From Pseudomonas tructae (GTDB lineage: Bacteria; Pseudomonadota; Gammaproteobacteria; Pseudomonadales; Pseudomonadaceae): a stretch of DNA of 64,000 nt. The stretch is taken from the NCBI RefSeq assembly GCF_004214895.1, contig NZ_CP035952.1, positions 2,862,501 to 2,926,500 of the forward strand, read 5' to 3'. Position 1 is the stretch's first letter; every line of letters starts with the position of its first letter. The position numbers and the translations under genes were made by a program. This document shows positions 36,980 through 46,246 of the stretch, one piece after another. The notes beneath the pieces were generated by a model. It saw only the letters and a program-made list of their open reading frames with translations, did no database searches and was not told the DNA's origin.

Positions 36980-37400
36980 TCCAACCTTTGATTTCGACCG
37001 GATGCTTTGTTTTTCGCTGTACTCCACCGCCAATGCCATGGTCCGCGACTATGCCGAACCACTGAAGGCGCGTGGGGTGACCTACCCGCAGCTGCTGGTG
37101 ATGGCCGGGTTATGGGGCCAGGACGATGTTTCGATGAGTGCCCTGAGCGAGCTGACCCTGTTCGACCTCGGCACCCTGACACCGATCGTCAAGCGCCTGG
37201 CAGACAACGGCTTTCTCACCGTCTATCTCGACCCCAGCGACCGCCGCCGGCGCAACTTGTTGCTGACTGACAAGGGCCGCGAGCTCAAGGCACTGGCAGC
37301 TCAGGTGTTCGGTAACATGGCCTGCAAGATCGACCTGGGCGAGGGGGAGGTGGAGCAGGTGCTGGACGTGTGCCACCGGATCAGGTCGCGCTTGCGCTAG
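36972..37400 (+). CDS. MarR-family regulator, OhrR-like
   Basis: This 142-residue winged-helix protein is of the MarR/OhrR type ([15 protein letters not shown], then [25 protein letters not shown] and [16 protein letters not shown]). A cysteine early in the chain (Cys13, in MLCFSLYS) matches the place of the peroxide-sensing cysteine of OhrR. No ohr gene is nearby. As the last, overlapping gene of the operon it is the likely autoregulator and could bind the 20-bp palindrome at 30866-30885. An inducing oxidant or phenolic ligand is inferred from the family. Confidence 0.87.
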   Translation: MLDPTFDFDRMLCFSLYSTANAMVRDYAEPLKARGVTYPQLLVMAGLWGQDDVSMSALSELTLFDLGTLTPIVKRLADNGFLTVYLDPSDRRRRNLLLTDKGRELKALAAQVFGNMACKIDLGEGEVEQVLDVCHRIRSRLR

Positions 37401-37406
37401 CTGGCA

Positions 37407-37463
37407 AATCGCGGGGCAAGCCCGCTCCAACAGGATCTGTGGGAGCGGGCTTGCCCCGCGATG
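37407..37463. repeat. inverted REP pair between marR-type gene and mobA
   Basis: AATCGCGGGGCAAGCCCGCT and GAGCGGGCTTGCCCCGCGAT face each other between two convergent genes and can form a bidirectional terminator-like hairpin. Confidence 0.87.
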
Positions 37464-37469
37464 AGTCCC

Positions 37470-38042
37470 TCAGGGTTGCAGCAAATCCGGAGTATTGAAA
37501 TTGCTCAAACGCCGATCCCCCTCGGCACACTCCAGCGCCCGCACCGGGTGCTTGCGCAAGGTCCGTTGCACCCCTCTGTCGCCTTCTTCCCAGGCCTGCT
37601 GAAAGTCAGCGCGCAAGGCGCAGGGTATCAGGCTGAACATCGGCTGCCAGTAACCGCCCTGACGGATCATCGCCGGTTCCTGCCGGTCGTTGGCCAGGTT
37701 CATCAGCTCAAGGATCAGTGCCTGGTCGATCAACGGCGCATCGCAGGCCAGCACCAGCAGCCAGTCATGCCGCGCCACCGCAAGCCCCGCCAACACCCCG
37801 GCCAGCGGCCCGGGAAAGTCCGCTTCGGTATCACCCACCAGTTGGTCGGCATAGGGCCGGTAGCGCTCCTGGTTGCGGTTGCAGGAAATGATCAAATCGT
37901 CGCTTAGTGGGCGCACCACGGCGTGGATGTGGGCAACCAGCGGCTGGCCTTGCCAGTAGAGCAGGCCTTTGTCCTGGCCGCCCATGCGCTGGCCGCGACC
38001 GCCGGCGAGGATGAGGATGGAGCAGGGGGCGGCGGCGGGCAT
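37470..38042 (-). CDS. mobA: molybdenum cofactor guanylyltransferase
   Basis: The 190-residue MobA transfers GMP from GTP to molybdopterin to make the MGD cofactor of DMSO-reductase-type enzymes. The nucleotide-binding start is LAGGRGQRMGGQDKGL (about 12-27). The Mg-binding aspartate is in LACDAPLID, and LSNFNTPDLL lies near the end, all as in the family. It lies 61 bp after the RND permease gene on the same strand and may receive read-through. No mob/moa partner is adjacent. Confidence 0.93.
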   Translation of the reverse strand: MPAAAPCSILILAGGRGQRMGGQDKGLLYWQGQPLVAHIHAVVRPLSDDLIISCNRNQERYRPYADQLVGDTEADFPGPLAGVLAGLAVARHDWLLVLACDAPLIDQALILELMNLANDRQEPAMIRQGGYWQPMFSLIPCALRADFQQAWEEGDRGVQRTLRKHPVRALECAEGDRRLSNFNTPDLLQP

Positions 38043-38103
38043 GGGCAGGGTTCCTGGCGGTATCAGCCGATCACCTTCCCATGCACGCCGCGGTCTGTCC
38101 AGA

Positions 38104-41100
38104 TCAGCTGTCGCTGGCGACCGGAGCAGAGGCCTGGGCCTTGGCCTGGCGCTTGCCGGTCAGGCGCATCACGACGACGAAGAACACCGGCACGAACACC
38201 ACCGCCAGGGTGGCGCTGAGCATGCCGCCAATAACCCCGGTGCCGATCGCTTGCTGGCTGGCCGAGCTGGCACCGCTGGCAATGGCCAGCGGTACCACGC
38301 CGAGGATGAACGCCAGCGAGGTCATGACGATCGGGCGCAAGCGCAAACGTGCGGCCTGCACGGTGGCATCGACCAGGTCATGGCCCTCATCGACCAGGCT
38401 TTTGGCGAACTCGATGATCAGGATGGCGTTCTTCGCCGACAGACCGATCAGGGTGATCAGGCCGACCTTGAAAAACACATCGTTGGGCATGCCGCGCAGG
38501 CTCACCGCAAGCACCGCGCCCAGCACGCCCAGTGGCACCACCAGCAGCACCGAGGTCGGGATCGACCAGCTCTCGTACAACGCCGCCAGGCAAAGGAACA
38601 CCACCAGCAGCGACAGGCCCATGAGGATCGGTGCCTGGGCGCCGGACAGGCGCTCCTGCAGCGACAGACCGGTCCATTCCAGGCCCATCCCCAGTGGCAA
38701 CTGGTCGACCAGGCGCTGGACCTCGTTCATCGCCTCACCGGAGCTGTAGCCCGGCGCCGGCTCGCCCGACACGGCAATGGCCGGGTAGCCGTTGTAGCGG
38801 GTCAGTTGCACGGGGCCGGTGATCCACTTGGCCTGGACGAACGCCGACAGGGGCACCATCTTGCCGCTGCTGTTGCGCACGTGGATCTTCAGCAGGTCGT
38901 CGACCTGGCTGCGCTGATCGCCTTCGGCCTGTACCACGACCCGTTGCATGCGCCCCTGGTTGGGGAAGTCGTTGACGTAGTTCGAGCCCACCGCGGTATT
39001 GAGCACATTGCCGATATCGGCAAACGACACGCCCAGGGCGTTGGCCTGTTTGCGATCGACTTCCAGCTGCACCTGCGGGCTTTCTGCCAGGGCGCTTTCA
39101 CGCACGTTGACCAGCACCGGGCTCTTTTCGGCAGCGGCCAGCAACTGGTCACGCGCGGCCATCAGCCCGGCATGGCCCAGGCCGCCACGGTCCTGCAGGC
39201 GGAACTCGAAACCGCTGGAGGTGCCCAGGCCATCCACCGGCGGCGGCAGAATCGAATAGGCAATGGCGTCCTTGAGCTGGCTGAAGGCGGCGTTGGCGCG
39301 GTCGGCAATCGACTGGGCACTGTCATCGCTACCGCGCTCGGACCAGTCCTTGAGGGTGGTGAAGGCCAGGGCCGCGTTCTGGCCGTTGCCGGAGAAGCTG
39401 AAGCCAAGAATCAGCGTGCTGTTACCCACACCCGGTTCGCTGGCGTTATGCGCCTCGATCTGCGCTGCCACCTGTTCGGTGCGGGCGCGGCTGGCTCCCG
39501 GCGGTAGCTGGATATCGGTGATGGTGTAGCCCTGGTCTTCGGTGGGCAGGAACGAGGAGGGCAACTGGCTGAAGCCGTACACCAGCCCGGCCACCAGCAC
39601 CAGGTAGACCAGCAAGTAACGACCGCTGCGCTTGAGCGCCTGGATCACCCAGCGCTGGTAGCCATTGGTCAGGCTTTCGAAGCGGCGGTTGAACCAGCCA
39701 AAGAAGCCGGTTTTTTCGTGGTGCGAGCCCTGGGCGATCGGCTTGAGCAAGGTCGCGCACAGGGCCGGGGTCAGGCTCAGGGCGAGGAACGCCGAGAACA
39801 GGATCGACACCGCCATCGACACCGAGAACTGCTGGTAGATCACCCCCACCGAGCCTTTCATGAAGGCCATCGGCAGGAACACCGCGACCAGCACCACGGT
39901 GATGCCGACGATCGCACCGCTGATCTGGCTCATGGCCTTTTTCGTCGCCTCGCGCGGCTCCAGGCCTTCCTCGCTCATGATCCGCTCGACGTTCTCGACC
40001 ACGACGATGGCGTCATCGACCAGGATACCGATGGCCAGGACCATGCCGAACAGGGTCAGCACGTTGACCGAGAAACCCAGCGACAGCATCACTGCGAAGG
40101 TGCCCATCAGCGCCACCGGCACCACCAGGGTCGGGATCAGGGTGTAGCGGATGTTCTGCAAGAACAGGAACATCACCGCGAACACCAGGGCCATGGCTTC
40201 GAGCAGGGTGGTGATCACCTGCTGGATCGAGACCTTGACGAACGGCGAGGTGTCGTAGGGGATGTCGAACTTGGCGCCCGGCGGCAGGTAACGCGACAGC
40301 TCGTCGAGCTTGGCCTGGACCAGGGTCGCGGTCTCCATGGCATTGGCACCGGGCGACAGCTGGACGCTGAAGGCGCTGGTAGGCTTGCCGTTGAGGCGCG
40401 TGCCGTACTGGTATTCCTGGCTGCCGATCTCCACCCGGGCGACATCGCCTACGGTCACGGTGGAGCCATCGGGGTTGGCGCGCAGGACGATGTCCTGGAA
40501 CTCCTGGACGGTGCTGAGCTGGCCCTTGATCACCACGTTGGCGGTGATTTCCTGGCTGCCGGCGCCCGGCAGATCGCCGATGCTGCCCGGCGCCACCTGA
40601 GCGTTCTGCGCAGCAATGGCGTCGTTGACGTCATCGGGGGTGAGGTTGAAGCCGATCAGCTTGGCCGGGTCGATCCAGATGCGCATGGCCCGTTCCGAGC
40701 CATACAGCTGCGCCTTGCCGACGCCCTTGAGGCGGCGGATCTCGTTCATCACGTTACGGGCGAGAAAATCGCTCAGGGTGACTTCGTCGAGGCTGCCGTC
40801 CATGGCGGTGAGGGTCACCATCAGCAGGAAGCCGGTGGAGACTTTCTCCACCTGCAGGCCTTGCTGGGTCACCGGGCGCGGCAGGCGCGACTCGACCACT
40901 TTCAGGCGGTTCTGCACATCGACCTGGGCCAGGTCCGGGTTGGTGCCCGGCTCGAAGGTGGCGGTGACGGTGGCGCTGCCCAGGCTGCTTTGCGAGCTGA
41001 AGTAGAGCAGGTTGTCGGCGCCGTTGAGCTCTTCTTCGATCAGGCTGACTACGCTGTCGTCGATGGTCTGCGCCGAGGCGCCCGGGTACACGGCGTAGAT

Positions 41101-41232
41101 CTCCACCTGCGGCGGCGCTACGTCGGGGTACTGGGCCACCGGCAGTTGCGGGATGGCCAGGGCGCCGGCAAGCAGGATGAACAAGGCGACCACCCAGGCG
41201 AAGACCGGGCGGTCAATGAAAAACTGCGGCAT
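38104..41232 (-). CDS. RND efflux permease (HAE-1 family)
   Basis: This 1042-residue inner-membrane proton/drug antiporter is related to AcrB, MexB and MexF. It has FFIDRPVFAWVVA at the start, twelve membrane helices, two large periplasmic loops, and the proton-relay aspartates in GILVDDAIVVVENVER. GxSAKNAILIIEFAKS lies in the second half. GAGGG precedes the ATG. Its adaptor gene lies 11 bp upstream. No outer-membrane factor gene follows, so it would use an OprM-like channel encoded elsewhere. Divergent two-component genes probably regulate it. Substrates cannot be inferred. Confidence 0.93.
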   Translation of the reverse strand: MPQFFIDRPVFAWVVALFILLAGALAIPQLPVAQYPDVAPPQVEIYAVYPGASAQTIDDSVVSLIEEELNGADNLLYFSSQSSLGSATVTATFEPGTNPDLAQVDVQNRLKVVESRLPRPVTQQGLQVEKVSTGFLLMVTLTAMDGSLDEVTLSDFLARNVMNEIRRLKGVGKAQLYGSERAMRIWIDPAKLIGFNLTPDDVNDAIAAQNAQVAPGSIGDLPGAGSQEITANVVIKGQLSTVQEFQDIVLRANPDGSTVTVGDVARVEIGSQEYQYGTRLNGKPTSAFSVQLSPGANAMETATLVQAKLDELSRYLPPGAKFDIPYDTSPFVKVSIQQVITTLLEAMALVFAVMFLFLQNIRYTLIPTLVVPVALMGTFAVMLSLGFSVNVLTLFGMVLAIGILVDDAIVVVENVERIMSEEGLEPREATKKAMSQISGAIVGITVVLVAVFLPMAFMKGSVGVIYQQFSVSMAVSILFSAFLALSLTPALCATLLKPIAQGSHHEKTGFFGWFNRRFESLTNGYQRWVIQALKRSGRYLLVYLVLVAGLVYGFSQLPSSFLPTEDQGYTITDIQLPPGASRARTEQVAAQIEAHNASEPGVGNSTLILGFSFSGNGQNAALAFTTLKDWSERGSDDSAQSIADRANAAFSQLKDAIAYSILPPPVDGLGTSSGFEFRLQDRGGLGHAGLMAARDQLLAAAEKSPVLVNVRESALAESPQVQLEVDRKQANALGVSFADIGNVLNTAVGSNYVNDFPNQGRMQRVVVQAEGDQRSQVDDLLKIHVRNSSGKMVPLSAFVQAKWITGPVQLTRYNGYPAIAVSGEPAPGYSSGEAMNEVQRLVDQLPLGMGLEWTGLSLQERLSGAQAPILMGLSLLVVFLCLAALYESWSIPTSVLLVVPLGVLGAVLAVSLRGMPNDVFFKVGLITLIGLSAKNAILIIEFAKSLVDEGHDLVDATVQAARLRLRPIVMTSLAFILGVVPLAIASGASSASQQAIGTGVIGGMLSATLAVVFVPVFFVVVMRLTGKRQAKAQASAPVASDS

Positions 41233-41243
41233 GAATCAGGCCC

Positions 41244-42422
41244 TCACTGGCCGGTGGACTGAACGATGGGGAGGGCGCTCTTGCCCGCGTTGTCGACCTC
41301 TACCTGGTCGCCTGGGCTGATGTGCTGCAGGCCTTCGACCACCACCCGGTCGCCGGGGGCGAGGCCCTGGCTGACGATCCAGCGGTCGTTCTGCACGCTG
41401 CCCAGCACCACCGAGCGTTCGCTGACGCGCTGCTCGGCATCCACCAGCATGACCTTCGGGTTGCCGGCGCTGTCCCGCAGGATGGCGCGTTGCGGCACGC
41501 TGATGCCTTGCTGCTTGACCGCCTGCTCCAGGCGCACGCGGATGAAACTGCCCGGCAACAGGTCAAGGTCAGGGTTGGGGAACTCGCTGCGCAGGGTGAT
41601 CTGCCCGGTACTGGGGTCAACGCTGATGTCCGAGAACAGCAGTTTGCCCGGCAGCGGGTAAGGCGTGCCGTCATCCTGGATCAGGGTGGCGCTGGCCTGG
41701 TCCTGGCCGACCTGTTGCAACTCGCCGGCACGCAAGGCGCGGCGCAGGGCATTGAGCTCGCGGGTCGACTGGGTGACGTCGGCGTGGATCGGGTCGAGCT
41801 GCTGGATGGTTGCCAGCGGCGTGCTTTCGTTCTGCCCCACCAGGGCGCCTTCGGTGACCAGGGCGCGGCCGATGCGCCCGGAAATCGGCGCGGTGACGGT
41901 GGCGTAACCGAGGTTGAGCTTGGCGCGCTCGAGCGCAGCCTTGGCTGCGGCTACATCGGCGTCAGCCTGCATAAAGGCGGCACGGGCGTTGTCATGTTCC
42001 TGGCGGCTGATCGCATTGATGCCGATCAACTCGTGGTAGCGCTGGTCTTGCAGACGGGCCTGGAACAGCGTGGCTTCGGCGCGGGCAAGGCTTGCGCGGG
42101 CACTGTCATAGTCGGCCTGGAAGGGCGCGGGGTCGATGCGAAACAGCACATCCCCCTGTTTGACGTCGCTGCCTTCACGGTACACCCGCTTGAGCACCAC
42201 GCCTGCGACCCTGGCGCGTACTTCGGCGGTGCGCGGGGCGAGGATGCGGCCATTGAGCTCGGTGGTGATCGCCAGCGGCTGCACGCGCACGGTTTCGACC
42301 CGCACAGCGCTGGGTGGCGCCTTCTCTTCGGCCGGCGATTTGTCGTCGCAGGCACTCAGGGCAACGGTGATCAGAAACAGCGGCAGCAGGGCGCGCAGAC
42401 GGACGGGACTTGAACTGGACAT
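41244..42422 (-). CDS. RND periplasmic adaptor (membrane fusion lipoprotein)
   Basis: This 392-residue adaptor has a lipoprotein signal ending in the lipobox LSAC. It then has beta-barrel, lipoyl (ARVAGVVLKRVYREGSDVKQGDVLF) and alpha-hairpin segments and the usual second lipoyl half (VTAPISGRIG). It bridges the RND permease and an outer-membrane channel. The ATG at 42422 has GGAAG six bases upstream; the frame is open nine codons further. It is co-transcribed with the permease and divergent from the response-regulator gene across 156 bp. Confidence 0.92.
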   Translation of the reverse strand: MSSSSPVRLRALLPLFLITVALSACDDKSPAEEKAPPSAVRVETVRVQPLAITTELNGRILAPRTAEVRARVAGVVLKRVYREGSDVKQGDVLFRIDPAPFQADYDSARASLARAEATLFQARLQDQRYHELIGINAISRQEHDNARAAFMQADADVAAAKAALERAKLNLGYATVTAPISGRIGRALVTEGALVGQNESTPLATIQQLDPIHADVTQSTRELNALRRALRAGELQQVGQDQASATLIQDDGTPYPLPGKLLFSDISVDPSTGQITLRSEFPNPDLDLLPGSFIRVRLEQAVKQQGISVPQRAILRDSAGNPKVMLVDAEQRVSERSVVLGSVQNDRWIVSQGLAPGDRVVVEGLQHISPGDQVEVDNAGKSALPIVQSTGQ

Positions 42423-42578
42423 GCGGATCTTCCGAAAATGACCCGGCAATGCTAAGGCAGGCGACCGACGGGCAACAGTTAAGCTGTGTAGGCCATGTGT
42501 AAAAAAGTGTGAAGCTTTTCCCAGCCAATGCGTGAGCTCTTATATCCTGCCTGACTTTCCCAGCCTGTCAAACTGCCC

Positions 42579-43280
42579 ATGCCCAACATTCTCCTGGTCG
42601 AAGACGACTGCGCTCTGTCCGAACTGATCGCAAGCTATCTGCAGCGCAATGACTTCTGCGTCAGCGTGATTGCCCGTGGCGATCACGTGATGGCCGAAGC
42701 CCGGCGCAGCAAGCCGGACCTGGTGATCCTCGACCTGATGCTGCCGGGCCTCGATGGCTTGCAGGTGTGCCGCTTGTTGCGTGCCGAATCCCAGGCCCTG
42801 CCGATCCTGATGCTGACCGCCCGCGACGACAGCCACGACCAGGTGCTGGGCCTGGAGATGGGCGCCGACGACTACGTGACCAAACCCTGTGAACCACGGG
42901 TGTTGCTGGCCCGGGTGCGGACCTTGCTGCGCCGCAGTTGCATCAACGAGCCGCGCCTTGACAGCGAGCTGATCGTGGTCGGCGGCCTGCGCATCGATCT
43001 GGCCGAGCGCAATGTGTTCTGGCGTGAACAACCGGTGGAGCTGTCCAGCGGCGAGTTCAACCTGCTGGTGGTGCTGGCGCGCAACGCCGGGGTGGTGCTC
43101 AGCCGCGACCGGATCCTGCAGCAACTGCGCGGCATCGAGTTCAACGGCACCGACCGCTCGGTGGATGTGGCCATCTCCAAGTTGCGGCGCAAGTTCGACG
43201 ACAGCGCAGGCGAGGCGCGCAAGATCAAGACCGTGTGGGGCAAGGGTTACCTGTTCAGCCGGGTCGAGTGGGAGTTCTAG
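42579..43280 (+). CDS. OmpR-family response regulator, RstA-like
   Basis: This 233-residue regulator has a receiver domain (acidic pair in VEDD near 7-10, phosphoacceptor Asp in LVILDLMLPG near 53, Lys in YVTKPCEP) and a winged-helix output domain (about 130-230) with the RSVDVAISKLRRKF recognition helix. Gene order and likeness place it with RstA. It is divergent from the RND pump genes, which it may control, and is followed at 6 bp by its sensor gene. Confidence 0.9.
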   Translation: MPNILLVEDDCALSELIASYLQRNDFCVSVIARGDHVMAEARRSKPDLVILDLMLPGLDGLQVCRLLRAESQALPILMLTARDDSHDQVLGLEMGADDYVTKPCEPRVLLARVRTLLRRSCINEPRLDSELIVVGGLRIDLAERNVFWREQPVELSSGEFNLLVVLARNAGVVLSRDRILQQLRGIEFNGTDRSVDVAISKLRRKFDDSAGEARKIKTVWGKGYLFSRVEWEF

Positions 43281-43286
43281 CGGCTC

Positions 43287-44585
43287 ATGCTGAAGATCCT
43301 CATCCGTTTGTACCTGATCACCATCGTCGCCTACGCCGGGGCGATCTTCCTGATCCCCGATGCCATTGTCGCAGCGTTCCACCAGCGCTTTGTCGCCTAC
43401 AACCTGGACCAGGCGCGAGGCGTGCAACGGCTGATCGTCAAGCAGTTCGAGGCGCTGGCGCCCAGCGAATGGCCGGCCAAGGCCCAGGAGCTGGCGGCGG
43501 AGTTTGCCCCGCTGCACATCGAGTTGCGCCGCCAGGACCAGATCGGCCTGAGTTATGAAGAACGTGATCGCCTCAAGGCAGGCCTGAACGTGGTGCGCCT
43601 GGGCGACTGGGGCTACTACGAAACTGCATTGGCGCCGCTGGACGACACCTGGCTGGTGGCGCTGACCACCCCGCCTGACCCGATGGACATCAGCCTGCTG
43701 TCCTGGGGCGTGACGGTATTGATTGGTGCGGCCTTGCTCGGCTGCCTGCTGTTCTGGGTCTGGCCGCACTGGCGAGATCTTGAGCGGCTCAAGGAAACCG
43801 CCCGGCGCCTGGGCCAGGGGCAATTGTCGGAGCGCACGCAGATACCGCTGCGTTCGAACATCGGCGAGTTGGCCCAGGTCTTCGATACCATGGCTCAGGA
43901 CGTCGAGCGCCTGCTGACCCAGCAGCGCGAACTGCTCAATGCCGTGTCCCACGAGTTGCGCACGCCGCTGACGCGCCTGGATTTTGGCCTGGTGCTGCTG
44001 TTCGACGAAGTGCCGCCAGACTGCCGCAAGCGCTTGCTGCAGTTGGTTGGCCATGTACGCGAGCTGGACGAACTGGTGCTTGAACTGCTGTCCTACAGCC
44101 GCCTGCAGAATGCCGATCAGGCCCGCGAGCGGGTCGAGGTGTCATTGCTGGAACTGGTCGACAGCATCCTTGGCAGCTTTGCCGAGGAGCTCGATGGCCG
44201 CGGTATTGAATGGCAGGTGCGCGCCGACGAGCACCTGCCGCGCTTTATCCTCGACCCCCGGCTGACCGCCCGGGCCTTGCAGAACCTGGTGCGCAATGCC
44301 ATGCGCTACTGCGACGGGCAGATCCTCCTGCGCCTGAGCCTGGACCCCCAGGGCCACTGCCTGCTCACCGTGGAAGACGACGGCATCGGCATTCCCCACG
44401 ATCAGCGCGAACTGATCTTCCAGCCGTTCTACCGCCTGGACCGCAGCCGTGACCGCACCACGGGTGGCTTCGGCCTGGGCCTTGCGATCAGCCGCCGGGC
44501 CATCGAAGGCCAGGGCGGCACCCTGACGGTGGGGCAGTCGGCGCTGGGCGGGGCGCAGTTCAAGATCAGGTTGCCGCGGGGCTGA
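43287..44585 (+). CDS. sensor histidine kinase, RstB-like
   Basis: This 432-residue kinase has an N-terminal membrane helix, a periplasmic domain of about 110 residues and a second membrane helix (about 145-165). The HAMP entry FWVWPHWRDLERLKETARR is characteristic of RstB. Next come the phospho-accepting SHELRTPLTRL and an ATPase domain with RNAMRY, DDGIGIP and GGFGLGLA. The periplasmic signal is unknown; RstB homologues respond to acidity, peptides or Mg. It pairs with the adjacent regulator and probably governs the divergent efflux genes. Confidence 0.9.
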   Translation: MLKILIRLYLITIVAYAGAIFLIPDAIVAAFHQRFVAYNLDQARGVQRLIVKQFEALAPSEWPAKAQELAAEFAPLHIELRRQDQIGLSYEERDRLKAGLNVVRLGDWGYYETALAPLDDTWLVALTTPPDPMDISLLSWGVTVLIGAALLGCLLFWVWPHWRDLERLKETARRLGQGQLSERTQIPLRSNIGELAQVFDTMAQDVERLLTQQRELLNAVSHELRTPLTRLDFGLVLLFDEVPPDCRKRLLQLVGHVRELDELVLELLSYSRLQNADQARERVEVSLLELVDSILGSFAEELDGRGIEWQVRADEHLPRFILDPRLTARALQNLVRNAMRYCDGQILLRLSLDPQGHCLLTVEDDGIGIPHDQRELIFQPFYRLDRSRDRTTGGFGLGLAISRRAIEGQGGTLTVGQSALGGAQFKIRLPRG

Positions 44586-44603
44586 TGGCAGGAGGCGCTG
44601 CCT

Positions 44604-45680
44604 TTACAACTGGTCGAAGTCCAGCACCACCTTGGCGCTCAGCGGATAGCTCTGGCACGACAGCACGTAGCCGGCAGCCACTTCGTAGTCTTCCAGTGCA
44701 TGGTTGCTGTCCATTTCCACTTCGCCCTCGATGACCTTGCACTTGCAGGTCGAACACACCCCGGCCTTGCACGAGTAGGGCAATTCGGCGCCGATGGCGT
44801 TGCCGGCGTCCAGCACGCTCAGGGTGTTGCGCGGCAGGTCGAACGCCAGGGCCCGGCCATCGCTGATCACGGTGATCTGGCTGCTTTGCAGGTCCTGGTC
44901 CCGGGCGGCTTCACGTTGCTCGCGGCGCTGCTGATTGCCGGCGGCGGCAAACAGCTCGAAATGGATGCGCTCAGGGGCAAGGCCATTGGCCTTGAGGCTG
45001 TCGCGGACCATTTCCGTCATGCTCTGCGGCCCGCAGATAAACGCGGCATCCAGGCGCGGCGCGTCTACCCAGCGGCTGAACAGCAGCTGGCATTTGTCGC
45101 CATCGATGCGCCCGTTGTACAGGTCGATGTCCTGTTGTTCACGGCTGAACACAAAAATCAGGTTGAGGCGCTGCAGGTAGCGGTTCTTCAGGTCTTCAAG
45201 CTGTTCGCGAAACAGCGCCGAGGTGCTGGCGCGGTTGCCGTAGAGCAGAGTGAAGCGGCTGTGCGGTTCGTGCTCCAGGGTGGTCTTGATGATCGACAGG
45301 ATCGGCGTGATACCACTGCCGGCGGCCACCGCCAGGTAGTTGCCGTGGCGTGTCGGGTCGAGCGGGACATTGAAACGGCCAGCCGGCGGCATGACCTCGA
45401 GCCGGTCACCGGCCGCCAGTACATCGTTGGCAAACGCCGAGAAACGGCCACCGGCAACGCGCTTGACCGCCACCCGCAACTCGCCATCGTCTACCCCGGT
45501 GCAGATCGAGTAAGAGCGGCGTACTTCTTCATCGTCCAGGTGCGTGCGCATCACCAGGTACTGGCCCTGGACAAAGCGAAACTGCTCGCGCAGGTCAACC
45601 GGCACCTCGAACAGGATCGAGACGGCGTCACGGGTTTCAGGGCGGACTTGCTTGACGGTCAGGCTATGGAACTGGCTCAT
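44604..45680 (-). CDS. paaE: phenylacetyl-CoA epoxidase reductase PaaE
   Basis: The 358-residue reductase passes electrons from NADPH to the PaaAC di-iron oxygenase. It has FAD-binding RRSYSICTG, NAD(P)-binding AAGSGITPILSII, and a C-terminal plant-type 2Fe-2S domain with CKAGVCSTCKCKV plus a fourth cysteine in YVLSCQS. The ATG at 45680 has GAGAG five bases upstream. It is the last gene of the paaABCDE operon, 32 bp after paaD. Confidence 0.95.
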   Translation of the reverse strand: MSQFHSLTVKQVRPETRDAVSILFEVPVDLREQFRFVQGQYLVMRTHLDDEEVRRSYSICTGVDDGELRVAVKRVAGGRFSAFANDVLAAGDRLEVMPPAGRFNVPLDPTRHGNYLAVAAGSGITPILSIIKTTLEHEPHSRFTLLYGNRASTSALFREQLEDLKNRYLQRLNLIFVFSREQQDIDLYNGRIDGDKCQLLFSRWVDAPRLDAAFICGPQSMTEMVRDSLKANGLAPERIHFELFAAAGNQQRREQREAARDQDLQSSQITVISDGRALAFDLPRNTLSVLDAGNAIGAELPYSCKAGVCSTCKCKVIEGEVEMDSNHALEDYEVAAGYVLSCQSYPLSAKVVLDFDQL

Positions 45681-45712
45681 GGTCACTCTCGATCAGGCGC
45701 GGCAAAGGGCGC

Positions 45713-46246
45713 TCAGATGCATTTGAAATAGTCGAAGGGTTCACGGCAGTCGCAGCAGCGGTACAGCGCCTTGCAGGCGGTGGAACCGAACTGGCTGAGC
45801 ATCTCGGTGTGGCTGCTGGCGCATTGCGGGCAGCACACCTGCGGGCTTTCGCCGAGCAGGCTGCGCTTGCTGGCGCTGCCTTGCGGTGCGGCGATGCCAT
45901 AGGCCTGCAGGCGTTGGCGGCCGCTGGCGCTGATCCAGTCGGTGGTCCAGGCCGGATGCAACTGACGCTTGAGCCGCGGGCTGACAAAGCCTGCGTCTTC
46001 CAGGGCCTGGCGGATGTCCTGCTCGATCACCTCGGTGGCCGGGCAGCCGGAGTAGGTGGGGGTGAGCACCACCTGCAGGTGGCCGGCGTGCCAGTTCAGG
46101 TCGCGGACGATCCCCAGCTCCACCACGCTGAGCACCGGCACTTCCGGGTCCATCACTTGGGCCAGGACGTTCCAGGCCTGGCCCAGGTCATCGCTGCGCA
46201 GATCCCGGGCGCCGCCATCGCTGACAATCAGCTCACCACGTGGCAT
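45713..46246 (-). CDS. paaD: phenylacetyl-CoA epoxidase maturation protein PaaD
   Basis: This 177-residue protein has a DUF59/MIP18 domain (MDPEVPVLSVVELGIVRDL near 28-46, then TYSGCPATE) and a C-terminal zinc-like pair of CxxC motifs (CCPQCASSH and CCDC). It is thought to mature the metal centres of the epoxidase. The ATG at 46246 overlaps the end of paaC by 14 bp; longer frames upstream are out of context. Confidence 0.93.
   Translation of the reverse strand: MPRGELIVSDGGARDLRSDDLGQAWNVLAQVMDPEVPVLSVVELGIVRDLNWHAGHLQVVLTPTYSGCPATEVIEQDIRQALEDAGFVSPRLKRQLHPAWTTDWISASGRQRLQAYGIAAPQGSASKRSLLGESPQVCCPQCASSHTEMLSQFGSTACKALYRCCDCREPFDYFKCI

Noticed and set aside
39718..41262. 514-codon plus-strand frame opposite the RND permease gene
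   Set aside because: It is low-complexity reverse reading of a well recognised gene.
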